In this document: one piece after another, positions 8,606 through 17,128 of the stretch
Layout: each line of letters starts with the position of its first letter
Position numbering within the stretch: position 1 is the stretch's first letter
Assembly (NCBI GenBank): GCA_029213005.1
Contig: JARGPI010000024.1
Coordinates: 47,806-111,805 of the forward strand
From: Verrucomicrobiales bacterium
Lineage (GTDB): Bacteria > Verrucomicrobiota > Verrucomicrobiia > Verrucomicrobiales > DEV007
DNA length: 64,000 bases
Direction of reading: 5' to 3'
The notes under the pieces: generated by a model
The model's database searches: none
What the model saw: the letters and a program-made list of their open reading frames with translations, nothing else
Told to the model about the DNA's origin: nothing
Program-made: the position numbers and the translations under genes

Positions 8606-9922
8606 TCACTCTTCCCACCCGAAATCCGCAGGTAGGTAGGGAACCACGCTTTTTGGAAAACCGTTTTTAAGTAACTCTACTGCCCGGATAATTAAAGTGT
8701 CCCGCTGCTCCGATAAATCCCGGGGTCGGAAAACAACCGTTTCATGTGGGATCACGCCACCCCCTTCAAGCCCCTTCCCCTTGTTGAATCGAGCCATATT
8801 GGAAAAAACGGAAACGCGAAGGATGAACTTGCCTGATGGCAATTCGATATATTTTTTGCTGCTACTCATTCCTGCGGTTGGACTTTCCCCGATTAGATAG
8901 GATCGGCCGTCTTCTTTGAAAATTCCGGAACCGGTTTCACCTGCACTGCGGCATGTCGCGTCAACAATCGTCACAATGGGACCTCCGTAGGGATTGTGTC
9001 CGAAGCTACGATAGGCTTTACCGAAACGCGTCACTTTGCCCTCCGGTATAAACCGACCAAACAGGGCGTCGTGATCAAATCCACCTCCGGAATTGCCGCG
9101 CCAATCTATGATCAGTCCCGGCGCATCGGAAAGATCAGCGAGCGCTTCGTCCATGTGCTCGGGAAGATTACCTTTGCAGCGCCGGACGTGGATATAACCG
9201 TAACCGTCGGCGAGCCGGCACCAATGCAGATTGCTGTCTCCGGCATACTTTCCACCGGCAGCCGGTTCCGGCATAAAGGCGGGTCCTCCCGGAACCTGGC
9301 GGGTATCCGAAATTTTGATATCCGCAGTAAACGGTTCCCCATCGGTATCTTTCAGATTTACATTTATGGAACTCCCCTTTTCAGCCCGCAGTCCCCAGTG
9401 CGTTATGTAGAAAAAAGCCTGATGATCGGTTGAGAAACTCCAGAGGTCTCTGGTTTCGGCGATTTGCCGCTTAAGCCAATCATTCACTTTTACCCCGTCT
9501 ATACTGAGAACCTGCATCCTGGGCTTCACTCCGGCATCTTTTGCGACGGAAAAGGCATTTTTCACATAGATATCGGAGCCGATTTTCGTCCAGAACATAC
9601 CCATTCCTCCTTTGGGCTTTTCATCGATCCAGCGTATATTTTTAGTCAAATCGGTAGTCTTCACCGAGGCATGACCATCTTTGATCCGGGCCAGCAAACG
9701 CCACAAAAGAATGTAGTGATCCTGATCTGATTTTACCGACTTTGCATCCGCCATCATTTCCCGCGTGACAGCGTCCCAGTCGATGCCCTTCAACTCAAAA
9801 AATCTCCCTGCATGGGTCTTTATCTCTGACAGGGCGTGGGCCATATCCTTTTCATATATCGTCTCTGCTTTTGCTGATAAAAGGAACAGCAGGCAAAGCA
9901 AGATCAGACAAAGCGACTTCAT
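8606..9922 (-). CDS. S41-family (C-terminal processing/tricorn-like) serine protease, exported
   Basis: A 438-residue protein from the ATG that opens a signal peptide (MKSLCLILLCLLFLLSAKA). The longer frame upstream has no signal character and was not used. An N-terminal helical region (20-100) ends with the RIKDGHASV motif. A PDZ-like segment lies near 105-200. The catalytic core carries DWRGNSGG (273-280) and the probable nucleophile Ser326 in DATCRSAGETGSG, followed by IGESPTAGMSSS. S41 peptidases cleave C-terminal or unfolded substrates in the periplasm. It is divergent from the sulfatase (169 bp between starts). The substrate is unknown. Confidence 0.85.
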   Translation of the reverse strand: MKSLCLILLCLLFLLSAKAETIYEKDMAHALSEIKTHAGRFFELKGIDWDAVTREMMADAKSVKSDQDHYILLWRLLARIKDGHASVKTTDLTKNIRWIDEKPKGGMGMFWTKIGSDIYVKNAFSVAKDAGVKPRMQVLSIDGVKVNDWLKRQIAETRDLWSFSTDHQAFFYITHWGLRAEKGSSINVNLKDTDGEPFTADIKISDTRQVPGGPAFMPEPAAGGKYAGDSNLHWCRLADGYGYIHVRRCKGNLPEHMDEALADLSDAPGLIIDWRGNSGGGFDHDALFGRFIPEGKVTRFGKAYRSFGHNPYGGPIVTIVDATCRSAGETGSGIFKEDGRSYLIGESPTAGMSSSKKYIELPSGKFILRVSVFSNMARFNKGKGLEGGGVIPHETVVFRPRDLSEQRDTLIIRAVELLKNGFPKSVVPYLPADFGWEE

Positions 9923-10091
9923 GGCATCATTAACCTCAAACGCAGGCTGATTCATGTCAACCGGGCATCGACACGCGTTGACCCGCTGGCGTTCAGGCGT
10001 TGGCACACATCGCGAAGCCACCATTTAGCCGTGCCATGTTCCTGCCATTGTGCGGAGCTCATTTGCGACCACTTTAACTGCGGTTCGGATT

Positions 10092-12064
10092 ATGAAAACG
10101 CTCTCTCTTCTTCTGCTCTTCGCCTGGGTTGGCAACATCGCTTCTGCGGCTCAGCGCCCCAATATTGTGGTCATCATGACGGATGACCTCGGCTACTCGG
10201 ATATCAGCTGTTACGGGGGCGAAATCGAAACGCCGAATCTGGATGCATTGGCAGCCAACGGTTTGCGATTCTCTCAATTTTACAACACGGCCAAATGTCA
10301 CTCATCGCGGGTCTCACTCCTGACGGGTCAATACTGTATCGCAGCAGGTGACACGAGCCTGTCACATGCCGTTACTTCAGCGGAGGTTCTGGGAGGCAAT
10401 GGCTACTTCACCGCGATGACTGGAAAGTGGCATCTAAAAAAAGAGCCGACCGACTTTGGATTTGCCCGGTATTTTGGCCACCTCAGTGGAGCCTGCAATT
10501 TTTTCAAAGGCGACAACACTTTTCGGCTCAATGGTGAGGCCTGGAAAGTTCCGAAATCCGATTTCTATACTACGGTTGCGGACGTGGACTTTGCTATCGA
10601 TTTCCTTGAAGAGGCGAGGGAATCGGAAAAGCCGTGGTATCTCTATGTGGCTTTCAATGCTCCCCATGCCCCCCCCACGCCCTACCGGAGGACTATGCAA
10701 AATACCGGGGACGCTACGAAGCCGGATGGGACAAAATTCGCGATGCCCGGATCGCCAAACAAAAAGAGCTCGGCCTTCTCCCTGCGGAATTAAAACCCTC
10801 ACCACGACCACCGCACGTCCGTGCCTGGGACGATATGGTTGGCTGGCAACAAGACTACGAGAAAAACCGGATGGTAACCCTGGCGGCCATGATCGACCGG
10901 GTTGATCAGGAAGTGGGGCGGCTGATCGAAGATCTGAAAAAGAATGGCGAATATGAGAACACCCTGATTCTTTTTGTTTCCGATAACGGCGCCTGTCCCT
11001 ACGACCGTAAAAAGCCGCTTCTGAATGTCGAACCCACTAACGGGGATATCTCGCTGGCCGACTCCACCGGTTGGTCGTGGGCGAGGAATGCCCCTTTTCG
11101 CTTCTATAAACAAAATCAGTTCGAAGGCGGAATCAGCACACCGGGAATTATACACTGGCCGGCCGGGCTGAAAACCGAACCGGGGTCGATTGTTGAAACC
11201 CCGACCCATCTCATTGATGTCCTTCCGACCCTCGCCGAAATATCGGGATCCAAGATCCCTGACCAATTTGCCGATCGGGATTTGCGCCCCGTTTCCGGAA
11301 TTTCTCTACTTCCTCTCCTCGAGGGTAAAGAGCTGAATCGTGCCGAGCCGATCCATCTGCAATTTTCGAATGACTACGGGTTGCGGGATGGCGATTGGAA
11401 ACTGGTAAGTTACAAAGGTCAAGCGTGGGAACTATATCATATCCCGGAGGACCGAACTGAACTCAACAACCTCGCCGACAGTGAGCCGGAGCGGCTCAAG
11501 CAAATGGTAGAGAAATGGAAAGCGATGTCAAAAAACGTGCTTCACTCCGGGAAATTGGCGAATCCCAAAATCAGCCCCGCTATCATTCCCAGAGCCCATC
11601 GCGAATGGACTAAATACAGTGATTCCGAAACCCCACCTGATTTCAGGAAGCAGAAAACCACACAGATCCGTGCGCGCAAAAACACCAAAATGAAGCAGGG
11701 GGAAGGAATCATCAAACTAACCTTCACCGGCGAGGATCCGGGAATCGCAATGGATCTGCGGGATAACAAATCGTTACCGGAAGGCCCCTACCGACTCAGC
11801 TTCGAATTAACGACCGACGGGAAAGGGAGTGGAGATATCTTTTATACCGTCGATCCCAAAAACATATTACCCCGGGGTGAGAGAATCACCTTCCCTGTAA
11901 ACGGGACGGAGGCACCTCAGCCTGTCTCGATCGAGCTGAAAACCGAAAAGCGCATTTGCCTGTTACGCCTCGATGTTTCCGAGGACGAAGGGTCGGCAGA
12001 GATCCGGAAACTGCAACTGCATGATGCGAAGGGGCGTTTGCTGAAAAACTGGACCGAGTTTTAG
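10092..12064 (+). pseudogene. Type I sulfatase split by a single-base frameshift in a C8 run
   Basis: Two overlapping frames together give one complete sulfatase of about 657 residues. The first half has a signal peptide (MKTLSLLLLFAWVGN), the metal-binding DD at 31-32 (IMTDDLGYSD), the formylglycine site Cys69-His-Ser-Ser-Arg73, and GKWHL. At the run of eight C (10669-10676) the frame must shift: with nine C the text would read on as NAPHAPPHALPEDYAKYRG and continue in the second frame through VSDNGACPY, the FEGGISTPGIIHWP segment and a C-terminal beta domain. As written, translation would stop near 10793 and the protein would lack half of its active site. Causes could be a sequencing error, a fresh mutation, phase variation or slippage. 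A formylglycine-generating enzyme is not in the window. The likely target is a sulfated polysaccharide; this is family inference. Confidence 0.85.
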
Positions 12065-12127
12065 ACGGGTAGGGGTAAACTATAGACTGCACCCTGGAGT
12101 GTCGCTAAGTTTTCGGTTTCAGTCGCG

Positions 12128-12345
12128 ATACGGCAACGCCGTTACGTAATACAGCCCATGGTTGCTGCAGTGAAGCGGAGGCTACCATGGGTTTTGTATC
12201 CCAGGAGATTCCCTACGCTGAAGGCGTTGCGAAAGCTTTCAGATCACTTTCAGCGATCAACTCGTCGAACGATAAAATCCCCGGGTAGACTCTCTGCTTC
12301 GCTTCGGTCAACCCGGGGCTGGGTTACGTAACGGCGTTGCCGTAT
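12128..12345. repeat. MITE/BIME-like 218-bp element with 30-bp terminal inverted repeats
   Basis: Left arm 12128-12157 and right arm 12316-12345 are reverse complements with only two mismatches; the outer 22 bp (12128-12149 against 12324-12345) are perfect. Two smaller nested hairpins lie inside: CCCATGGT/ACCATGGG at 12155-12162 and 12184-12191, and CCCCGGGT/ACCCGGGG at 12279-12286 and 12311-12318. No ORF or target-site duplication is evident. The form suggests a non-autonomous mobile element or a RAYT-type palindromic repeat cluster. A structured RNA is the alternative. Confidence 0.6.
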
Positions 12346-12391
12346 TTTGAATTCACTGCCCCGGAATCCGCGCATTTCTCAGCGGCATTCG

Positions 12392-12430
12392 ACTGTACCC
12401 TGTACACTTTCGAACTGTACAGGGTACAGT
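12392..12430. repeat. 39-bp perfect hairpin built on the TGTACCCTGTAC motif
   Basis: Arms of 14 bp (12392-12405 and 12417-12430) pair perfectly around the 11-nt loop ACTTTCGAACT. The core TGTACCCTGTAC recurs twice inside the giant gene and in part at the right window edge, so it looks like a dispersed repeat. It also lies 61 bp after the stop of the nagA-like gene on the minus strand and could act as that gene's terminator. Confidence 0.65.
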
Positions 12431-12491
12431 TTGGGATCCGGAATGAGGTTGATCAAGCCACCCTTCTGAAGTTGAAGAGAGGACGTGTAGA

Positions 12492-13406
12492 TCAGGCTGC
12501 CGCCCCGATCGCTTTGATGGGATTTTGCTCAACCATACGCGCGACTTCAGTCTTCGAAAAACCGAGTTTGGTCTCCAGATTCGCGATCACACCTGGCATC
12601 GTGATGGTTGAGCCAGCGAGGTTGGGGCTGCCGGGCCTGCGGGCGACGCCCTGTTGATCGACTTCCACGGTGATACCGGACAACTCGTAGATACCCGGTT
12701 TCATTTTGGCAGCCGCTATCGCATCGGTTACCATCACAGTGCGATCCAGACCGACCAAATCAATATAGTTTTTTAAAGCGAAAAACTCGACGTGAGCACC
12801 ATCGGGAATAAAGCAAAACCAGAGACTTTCTCTACAGGCAAGAAAACGCTGCAATATATTGTCATGCCGGGGGAGATCTACCGGACAACCGTTCCCAAAA
12901 TGGGTAACCATAGAAAGGCCGTGATCGATCGCTTTCTGTAGTTGATCGAGCGATGGATTACAATGGCCTGCGGAAACAGTGACACCCTGCCCTGCGAGAA
13001 ATTCGATCATTTTGCAATCGGGATCACTCTCCGGAGCCACGGTAACCACTCTAGCCAGACCATCGCAAGCGTCGAGGAGGCGCTTCGCTTCCGCGATATC
13101 CCCCTTTCGCATCGCGGAGGGAGGATGCGCCCCAGCGTAGCCCGGTTCGGGGCTCATGAAGGGGCCCTCAATATGAAATCCGGCGACGATTTCCTTTACG
13201 AGAGGGTCAGCCTCCCGAAACTTGACCATTTTTGAAAGCTTCGACTCCAGATTGTCGAGCGTGTCGGTAATTACCGTCGCCAAAATCCGGCCGACGCCGT
13301 CTTTTTTCAGTTCGGCACAAGCGTGATGAAACTGTTCCCCCGTCAGATCGAGGGAACAAAAATCGACTCCGGCATAACCGTTTACCTGGAGGTCGAAAGC
13401 GCTCAT
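12492..13406 (-). CDS. N-acetylglucosamine-6-phosphate deacetylase-like amidohydrolase
   Basis: A 304-residue cytoplasmic protein. It has the amidohydrolase TIM-barrel signatures of NagA: DLQVNGYAGVDF at the start, FHIEGPFMSPEPGYAGAHPP (metal-binding Glu), SAGHCNPS, VTHFGNGCP, PDGAHVEF and the catalytic Asp in MVTDAIAAA, then NPIKAIGA at the end. Typical NagA has ~380 residues; here the N-terminal beta-sandwich part is missing and the protein begins at the barrel. NagA removes acetate from GlcNAc-6-P for cell-wall or chitin sugar recycling. The start lies 9 bp after the stop of the upstream isomerase-like gene, so the two are coupled. The precise substrate could differ from GlcNAc-6-P. Confidence 0.82.
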   Translation of the reverse strand: MSAFDLQVNGYAGVDFCSLDLTGEQFHHACAELKKDGVGRILATVITDTLDNLESKLSKMVKFREADPLVKEIVAGFHIEGPFMSPEPGYAGAHPPSAMRKGDIAEAKRLLDACDGLARVVTVAPESDPDCKMIEFLAGQGVTVSAGHCNPSLDQLQKAIDHGLSMVTHFGNGCPVDLPRHDNILQRFLACRESLWFCFIPDGAHVEFFALKNYIDLVGLDRTVMVTDAIAAAKMKPGIYELSGITVEVDQQGVARRPGSPNLAGSTITMPGVIANLETKLGFSKTEVARMVEQNPIKAIGAAA

Positions 13407-13415
13407 CCCGATCGA

Positions 13416-14267
13416 TCAGACAGCTTTGACGAATGACTCGAGGCGTTGGGCGTATTCCACCCAGACCCGCTGAGCCGCGCCGGTATCATCCACATCTTTT
13501 CCGGCGTGAATCGCGGCCATAATGTGCGGCTCGATTGAGAACCAGCCGCCGTAGTTGTTCGCTTTAAGATCTTTGATGACCCGCTCCTGAACCGGATCTT
13601 CCTCCGGGAAACAGGTGGCGTATTTGCCGTCCTCACCGGGCTTGGCACATTTGATGTGAACGTGAGTGATCAAGTCACGGCAGGCTTCATAATACGCCCA
13701 TGTGGCTTCGCAGTCATTGGCGTGCAGCGAGTTATTACCAGTGTCAAACGTGAGCTGGAGGGCCGGGGAATCCACCGCCTCGACGATTTCCAGATAGCCT
13801 TCGTAAGTCTCTCCGTAGCCACTGCAGTTCTCGTGACCGAGAACAACGCCCTCACCCTCCGCGATACGGGAAAGCTCTGTGATCCGGCGAATCGCCTCGT
13901 CCCGCCATGCTGTGCGGTCCAGAGGACTGTCCGGATCATTCGGATACGACATGATCCGCAAAAATTTCGTCCCCGCGGCTCTCATCCGGGGAGCAACGCG
14001 CTTCAACTCGTCGATATCGACCTGGAAGTCGTTAGTAATTGGTCTGGCCCAGTTGCCGATCTGGCCACCGAACCCGACGACGGTAATTCCATTTTGCTGG
14101 AGAAGATCCCAGGTCTGACTCCATTCTTCGTCGGTCAGATCAACGACATTTTTACCACCGAGCAAACGGAGCTCAACCGCGGTCCAACCAACCTCTTTCA
14201 AAGTTGCGATTTGTCCTTCAAGCGACTTTTCAGCCTCGTCTGCGAATCCTGTGAATTGAAAACCCAT
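13416..14267 (-). CDS. Sugar phosphate isomerase/epimerase-like TIM-barrel protein
   Basis: A 283-residue protein from the ATG reading MGFQFTGFADEAEKSLEGQ. The longer frame upstream adds a hydrophobic stretch that does not fit this family. It is a xylose-isomerase-like TIM barrel (AP endonuclease family 2 fold). Expected metal-binding positions are visible: Glu in VLGHENCSGYG, Asp in LTFDTGNNSL, His in HVHIKC, and Glu in FSIEPH. Members isomerise or epimerise sugars, or act on keto-inositols. It is the first gene of a two-gene unit with the NagA-like deacetylase (9-bp gap), which suggests amino-sugar or polyol catabolism. Exact reaction unknown. Confidence 0.82.
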   Translation of the reverse strand: MGFQFTGFADEAEKSLEGQIATLKEVGWTAVELRLLGGKNVVDLTDEEWSQTWDLLQQNGITVVGFGGQIGNWARPITNDFQVDIDELKRVAPRMRAAGTKFLRIMSYPNDPDSPLDRTAWRDEAIRRITELSRIAEGEGVVLGHENCSGYGETYEGYLEIVEAVDSPALQLTFDTGNNSLHANDCEATWAYYEACRDLITHVHIKCAKPGEDGKYATCFPEEDPVQERVIKDLKANNYGGWFSIEPHIMAAIHAGKDVDDTGAAQRVWVEYAQRLESFVKAV

Positions 14268-14439
14268 GATAGCACTGAATACCACCACGGTACCGGACAG
14301 CAACCCTCTATTTTGGCTTAATACTGACCAGCACAGGATTACAAAAACGACATCCAATTTTCGGGATAACTGATTTTCAGTCAGTTCACTTAACTTTTCA
14401 CACCTTTTTCACCCCCTGTGGGAAAAGCTGACTCGAAAT

Positions 14440-16656
14440 CTACTCTTCCGATATTTTAATCCGCCGATTTGCCGCAACATCGGTCATCACTTGTGTCTTT
14501 CCCGTTTTCGGCCAAAACACCTCCACGGTAAGCGGTTCATTTGATTGCCCGGGAATCCCGAAATGGAGTTCCAGAGGGTTTGCCCCGAAACTACCACCGC
14601 TGTCCATCCATTGGAAAAATGACTCTTTTTCTCCTTTAATAGTTGATGTGACTTTCACCCGGCTACCGACCCCGAAGGAATTTGATTCAATGCCTTTCAG
14701 CCTAACTGAGAGCCATCGGTTTTCCGGATTACCGGGGTTCTCGTAAAGCGAATCGTAATAGGGGTCGCCGCGGTATCCGCCACCCATCTGCTCAAACACA
14801 TCAAGATCGCCGTCCCGATCAAAATCACCGAATGACACCGCGTGCCCTTTTTGAAGGTGCCCCATTCGTGATGATCTTGTTCGATCGGTAAAACGCCCTT
14901 TTTCGTTGGCTATTAAAATGTTCGGAACAATGGTAGCATAGCTCGGCTTCCCGGTTCCGAGATAGATATCCGGAAACCCATCATTCATCAAATCTCCAAA
15001 ATTGCTACCCATCGGCAACATTGGCATATTTAAACCAACGGAATCTGCCAGATTCTGAAAACCTCCGCGACCATCATTGCGATAAAGCCGGGCCTGCCTT
15101 TCTAAAGGAATTTTCATCCCCCGATAGAAGTGAAACAACTCTGCAGGAATCCCGTCGTAGGAGGATACAAAAATATCGAGCAGACCATCGTTATTGTAAT
15201 CCCAGAACCAGGCAGGGAAGCTTCGCTCCGGCTTACTTACGTTCAGCTTGTCGGTCACATTTTCGAAAGCACCGTCACCTCTATTTCGATACATAAAATT
15301 CGGTTCGTTGATACACGACAGGTATAAGTCAGGATATCGATCATTATCATAATCACCCCAGATAACTCCCTTTACATAGCCGAAAGTTTCGACACCGGCC
15401 GATTTCGCAATGTCAGTGAACCGATGAACGCCCTCCTGATCAGGGCCATCGTTACGAAACAATTGACACGGTGCACGAACCCCGCCAAACGTTTCGTTCC
15501 CGACAAACAAATCCAGATCTCCATCTAAATCAAAGTCCGCCCAACTACAGGTCTGAGTAGGGTAATGACTTTCCCCCAAACCAACCGCAAAGGTCACGTC
15601 TACAAATTTCACGGCTCCCGACTCCGGATCGACCCCGTCATTTCTGAGCAGAGAATTCGGATGATGACCACTTTTGTCAAGCCAGGCTCCCCGTAATATG
15701 TAGGCATCGAGGTCGCCGTCATTATCAAAGTCCACCTGCTTCATATTCAGACCTCCAAGGGAGTGCTCCAGTCCTGCAGCGCTCGATAAATCGCGAAAAG
15801 TTCCATCACCTAGGTTTTTAAAGAATTTCGCCGATTTCCCGGCATCCCATTCGCTCACAAGCAGGTCAAAGAACCCATCACCATCAAAATCATCCATCAC
15901 CGCACCTCCGGACAACCCGAAGGTATCAACGCCGGCGCGAGGTGCGATATTGAGAAACTCGGGCATTCCCTCAGGCTCACTTTCAGTAACTAACTCTGGT
16001 AGTCGAATCGCTGCGGGAAGCTCATCCAAATTCCTCCCCAAAGTCATCAGAGCGATATTGGCGAGCCACGCAGCTTCGTCCCGGGCCCCCTCTTTAAAAG
16101 ATGGGTCTAACGCCATGCTAGAGAAAATTTTCAACGCCTTTTCCGACCCGGTGGTGTCATCGTGAATCGCCCGACCACGCAGTGGAAAAATACAACTCTC
16201 CGGGCTTGGCTTTGCGCAACAGTTCCGGGATTCAGCCAACCGAAGATAGGAGAGCCCGAGCGTTCCCACTGTGGTTTTCAGGTATTCCGACTCAGCGCCC
16301 TCCCTGGTTAGGCGAAACATCCGCGTCGACAAATCAAGATTCTCAATTGCTTCTTCTTCCAATCCATATCGCAATTCCGCCCAACCCAGCTCGGACAAAA
16401 CCCTGGCCCTGACTCCAGAGGGGACCGTAAACGGCAACTGACTTAACATTTTCCGACCTCTAATGACATCAGCGTCCCCGAGATAATGGTTCTGCCCATT
16501 CATCCGCCGGTTGAGCTCGGCCAACTCGTTCTTCATCCGGAGATGAGAGGCTTTCGAAGCCCGGTCGTAGGCATCCGAAACCGTCTGCCCTATTCCCTGA
16601 ACCGAAATTAGAAAAACCAATAAAACCAAGCCGCAAACATTCCACCCACCTCTCAT
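14440..16656 (-). CDS. FG-GAP/VCBS repeat protein with C-terminal ASPIC/UnbV domain
   Basis: A 738-residue exported protein. The signal peptide covers about residues 1-24. An alpha-helical, TPR-like region follows (25-220), with a small Cys-rich patch (NCCAKPSPESC). At least seven calcium-binding FG-GAP/VCBS-type motifs then form a beta-propeller, for example DFDGDGFFDLLV, DFDNDGDLDAYI, DFDLDGDLDLFV, DYNNDGLLDIFV and DFDRDGDLDVFE. The last ~90 residues match the ASPIC/UnbV domain (NRWLSVRLKGIESNSFGVGS). These CRTAC1-like proteins are abundant in Verrucomicrobiota and Planctomycetota; their function is largely unproven. It starts 9 bp after the ArsR gene and is co-transcribed with it. Confidence 0.88.
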   Translation of the reverse strand: MRGGWNVCGLVLLVFLISVQGIGQTVSDAYDRASKASHLRMKNELAELNRRMNGQNHYLGDADVIRGRKMLSQLPFTVPSGVRARVLSELGWAELRYGLEEEAIENLDLSTRMFRLTREGAESEYLKTTVGTLGLSYLRLAESRNCCAKPSPESCIFPLRGRAIHDDTTGSEKALKIFSSMALDPSFKEGARDEAAWLANIALMTLGRNLDELPAAIRLPELVTESEPEGMPEFLNIAPRAGVDTFGLSGGAVMDDFDGDGFFDLLVSEWDAGKSAKFFKNLGDGTFRDLSSAAGLEHSLGGLNMKQVDFDNDGDLDAYILRGAWLDKSGHHPNSLLRNDGVDPESGAVKFVDVTFAVGLGESHYPTQTCSWADFDLDGDLDLFVGNETFGGVRAPCQLFRNDGPDQEGVHRFTDIAKSAGVETFGYVKGVIWGDYDNDRYPDLYLSCINEPNFMYRNRGDGAFENVTDKLNVSKPERSFPAWFWDYNNDGLLDIFVSSYDGIPAELFHFYRGMKIPLERQARLYRNDGRGGFQNLADSVGLNMPMLPMGSNFGDLMNDGFPDIYLGTGKPSYATIVPNILIANEKGRFTDRTRSSRMGHLQKGHAVSFGDFDRDGDLDVFEQMGGGYRGDPYYDSLYENPGNPENRWLSVRLKGIESNSFGVGSRVKVTSTIKGEKESFFQWMDSGGSFGANPLELHFGIPGQSNEPLTVEVFWPKTGKTQVMTDVAANRRIKISEE

Positions 16657-16665
16657 TCGTTTCGT

Positions 16666-16971
16666 TTATTCCGGCAATTTATCAAACCGGAACATACAAC
16701 AACCCAGGTCGAGTGTGTTCTCGTTTTGAGTGAGGTGCTGCTGGATATCAGAATCAATCGAGTAGATTCGTTGCTGACCGATTTTTGTACAATTGACCAG
16801 ACCTGCTTCCTTGAGGATTTTGAGATGCTTCGAGACATTGTAAACCGTCAACCCAAGCTCTTCCGCAACCTCCCCAACACTCCGACTGTCAGCAAGAAGA
16901 AGCCGGAGAATTCTCAGCCGACTTTCCTCTCCGAGCGCGCGAAGTGCGACAACACAGTCAAAAGTTTTCAT
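16666..16971 (-). CDS. ArsR-family winged-helix transcriptional regulator
   Basis: A 101-residue protein. The winged helix spans about 8-80: LGEESRLRILRLL is the first helix, SVGEVAEELGLTVYNVSKHL the helix-turn-helix, KILKEAGLV the recognition-helix end, and GQQRIYSI the wing. It has no ELCVCDL-type metal-binding motif in the HTH. The C-terminal Cys pair (LDLGCCMF) might be a sensor site, but that is a guess. It is the promoter-proximal gene of a two-gene unit with the FG-GAP protein, so it likely autoregulates that unit. Confidence 0.87.
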   Translation of the reverse strand: MKTFDCVVALRALGEESRLRILRLLLADSRSVGEVAEELGLTVYNVSKHLKILKEAGLVNCTKIGQQRIYSIDSDIQQHLTQNENTLDLGCCMFRFDKLPE

Positions 16972-17009
16972 TCCAAATCATAACCAATTCTCTGATTTGC
17001 GCAATCAAG

Positions 17010-17041
17010 CAGGTTCAAATGGTAAAATTTACACCAACCTG
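17010..17041. promoter_or_regulatory. Possible ArsR operator upstream of the regulator gene
   Basis: CAGGTT (17010-17015) and AACCTG (17036-17041) form an inverted repeat around an AT-rich core containing GGTAAAATTTAC. It lies 39-70 bp upstream of the ArsR start codon, where an autoregulatory site is expected. Confidence 0.3.
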
Positions 17042-17072
17042 TCGAAAATGTATACAAACCCCTCAATGGAAG

Positions 17073-17113
17073 GACCTAACAGGGCGCCATCAGTGACGGC
17101 ACCCTGTTAGGTC
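17073..17113. terminator. Long hairpin between the giant gene and the ArsR unit
   Basis: GACCTAACAGGG (17073-17084) and CCCTGTTAGGTC (17102-17113) form a perfect 12-bp stem, which extends inward by three more pairs after one mismatch. It begins 15 bp beyond the stop codon of the giant gene, so it is most likely that gene's transcription terminator. No long U-run follows. Confidence 0.6.
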
Positions 17114-17128
17114 TTGTTAACCAAGGAA

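Noticed and set aside
10634..12064. Treating the second half of the sulfatase as an independent gene
   Set aside because: Its apparent N-terminus lies in the overlap region and is not sulfatase-like before the C run. The two frames join into one normal sulfatase with a single-base change.
12337..12657. Plus-strand frame across the hairpin and the end of the nagA-like gene
   Set aside because: It runs antisense to a clear amidohydrolase and starts within the repeat element.
13268..14321. A divergent plus-strand gene over the isomerase gene (13656-14321)
   Set aside because: It is antisense to a TIM-barrel protein with clear metal-site motifs and shows no domain of its own.
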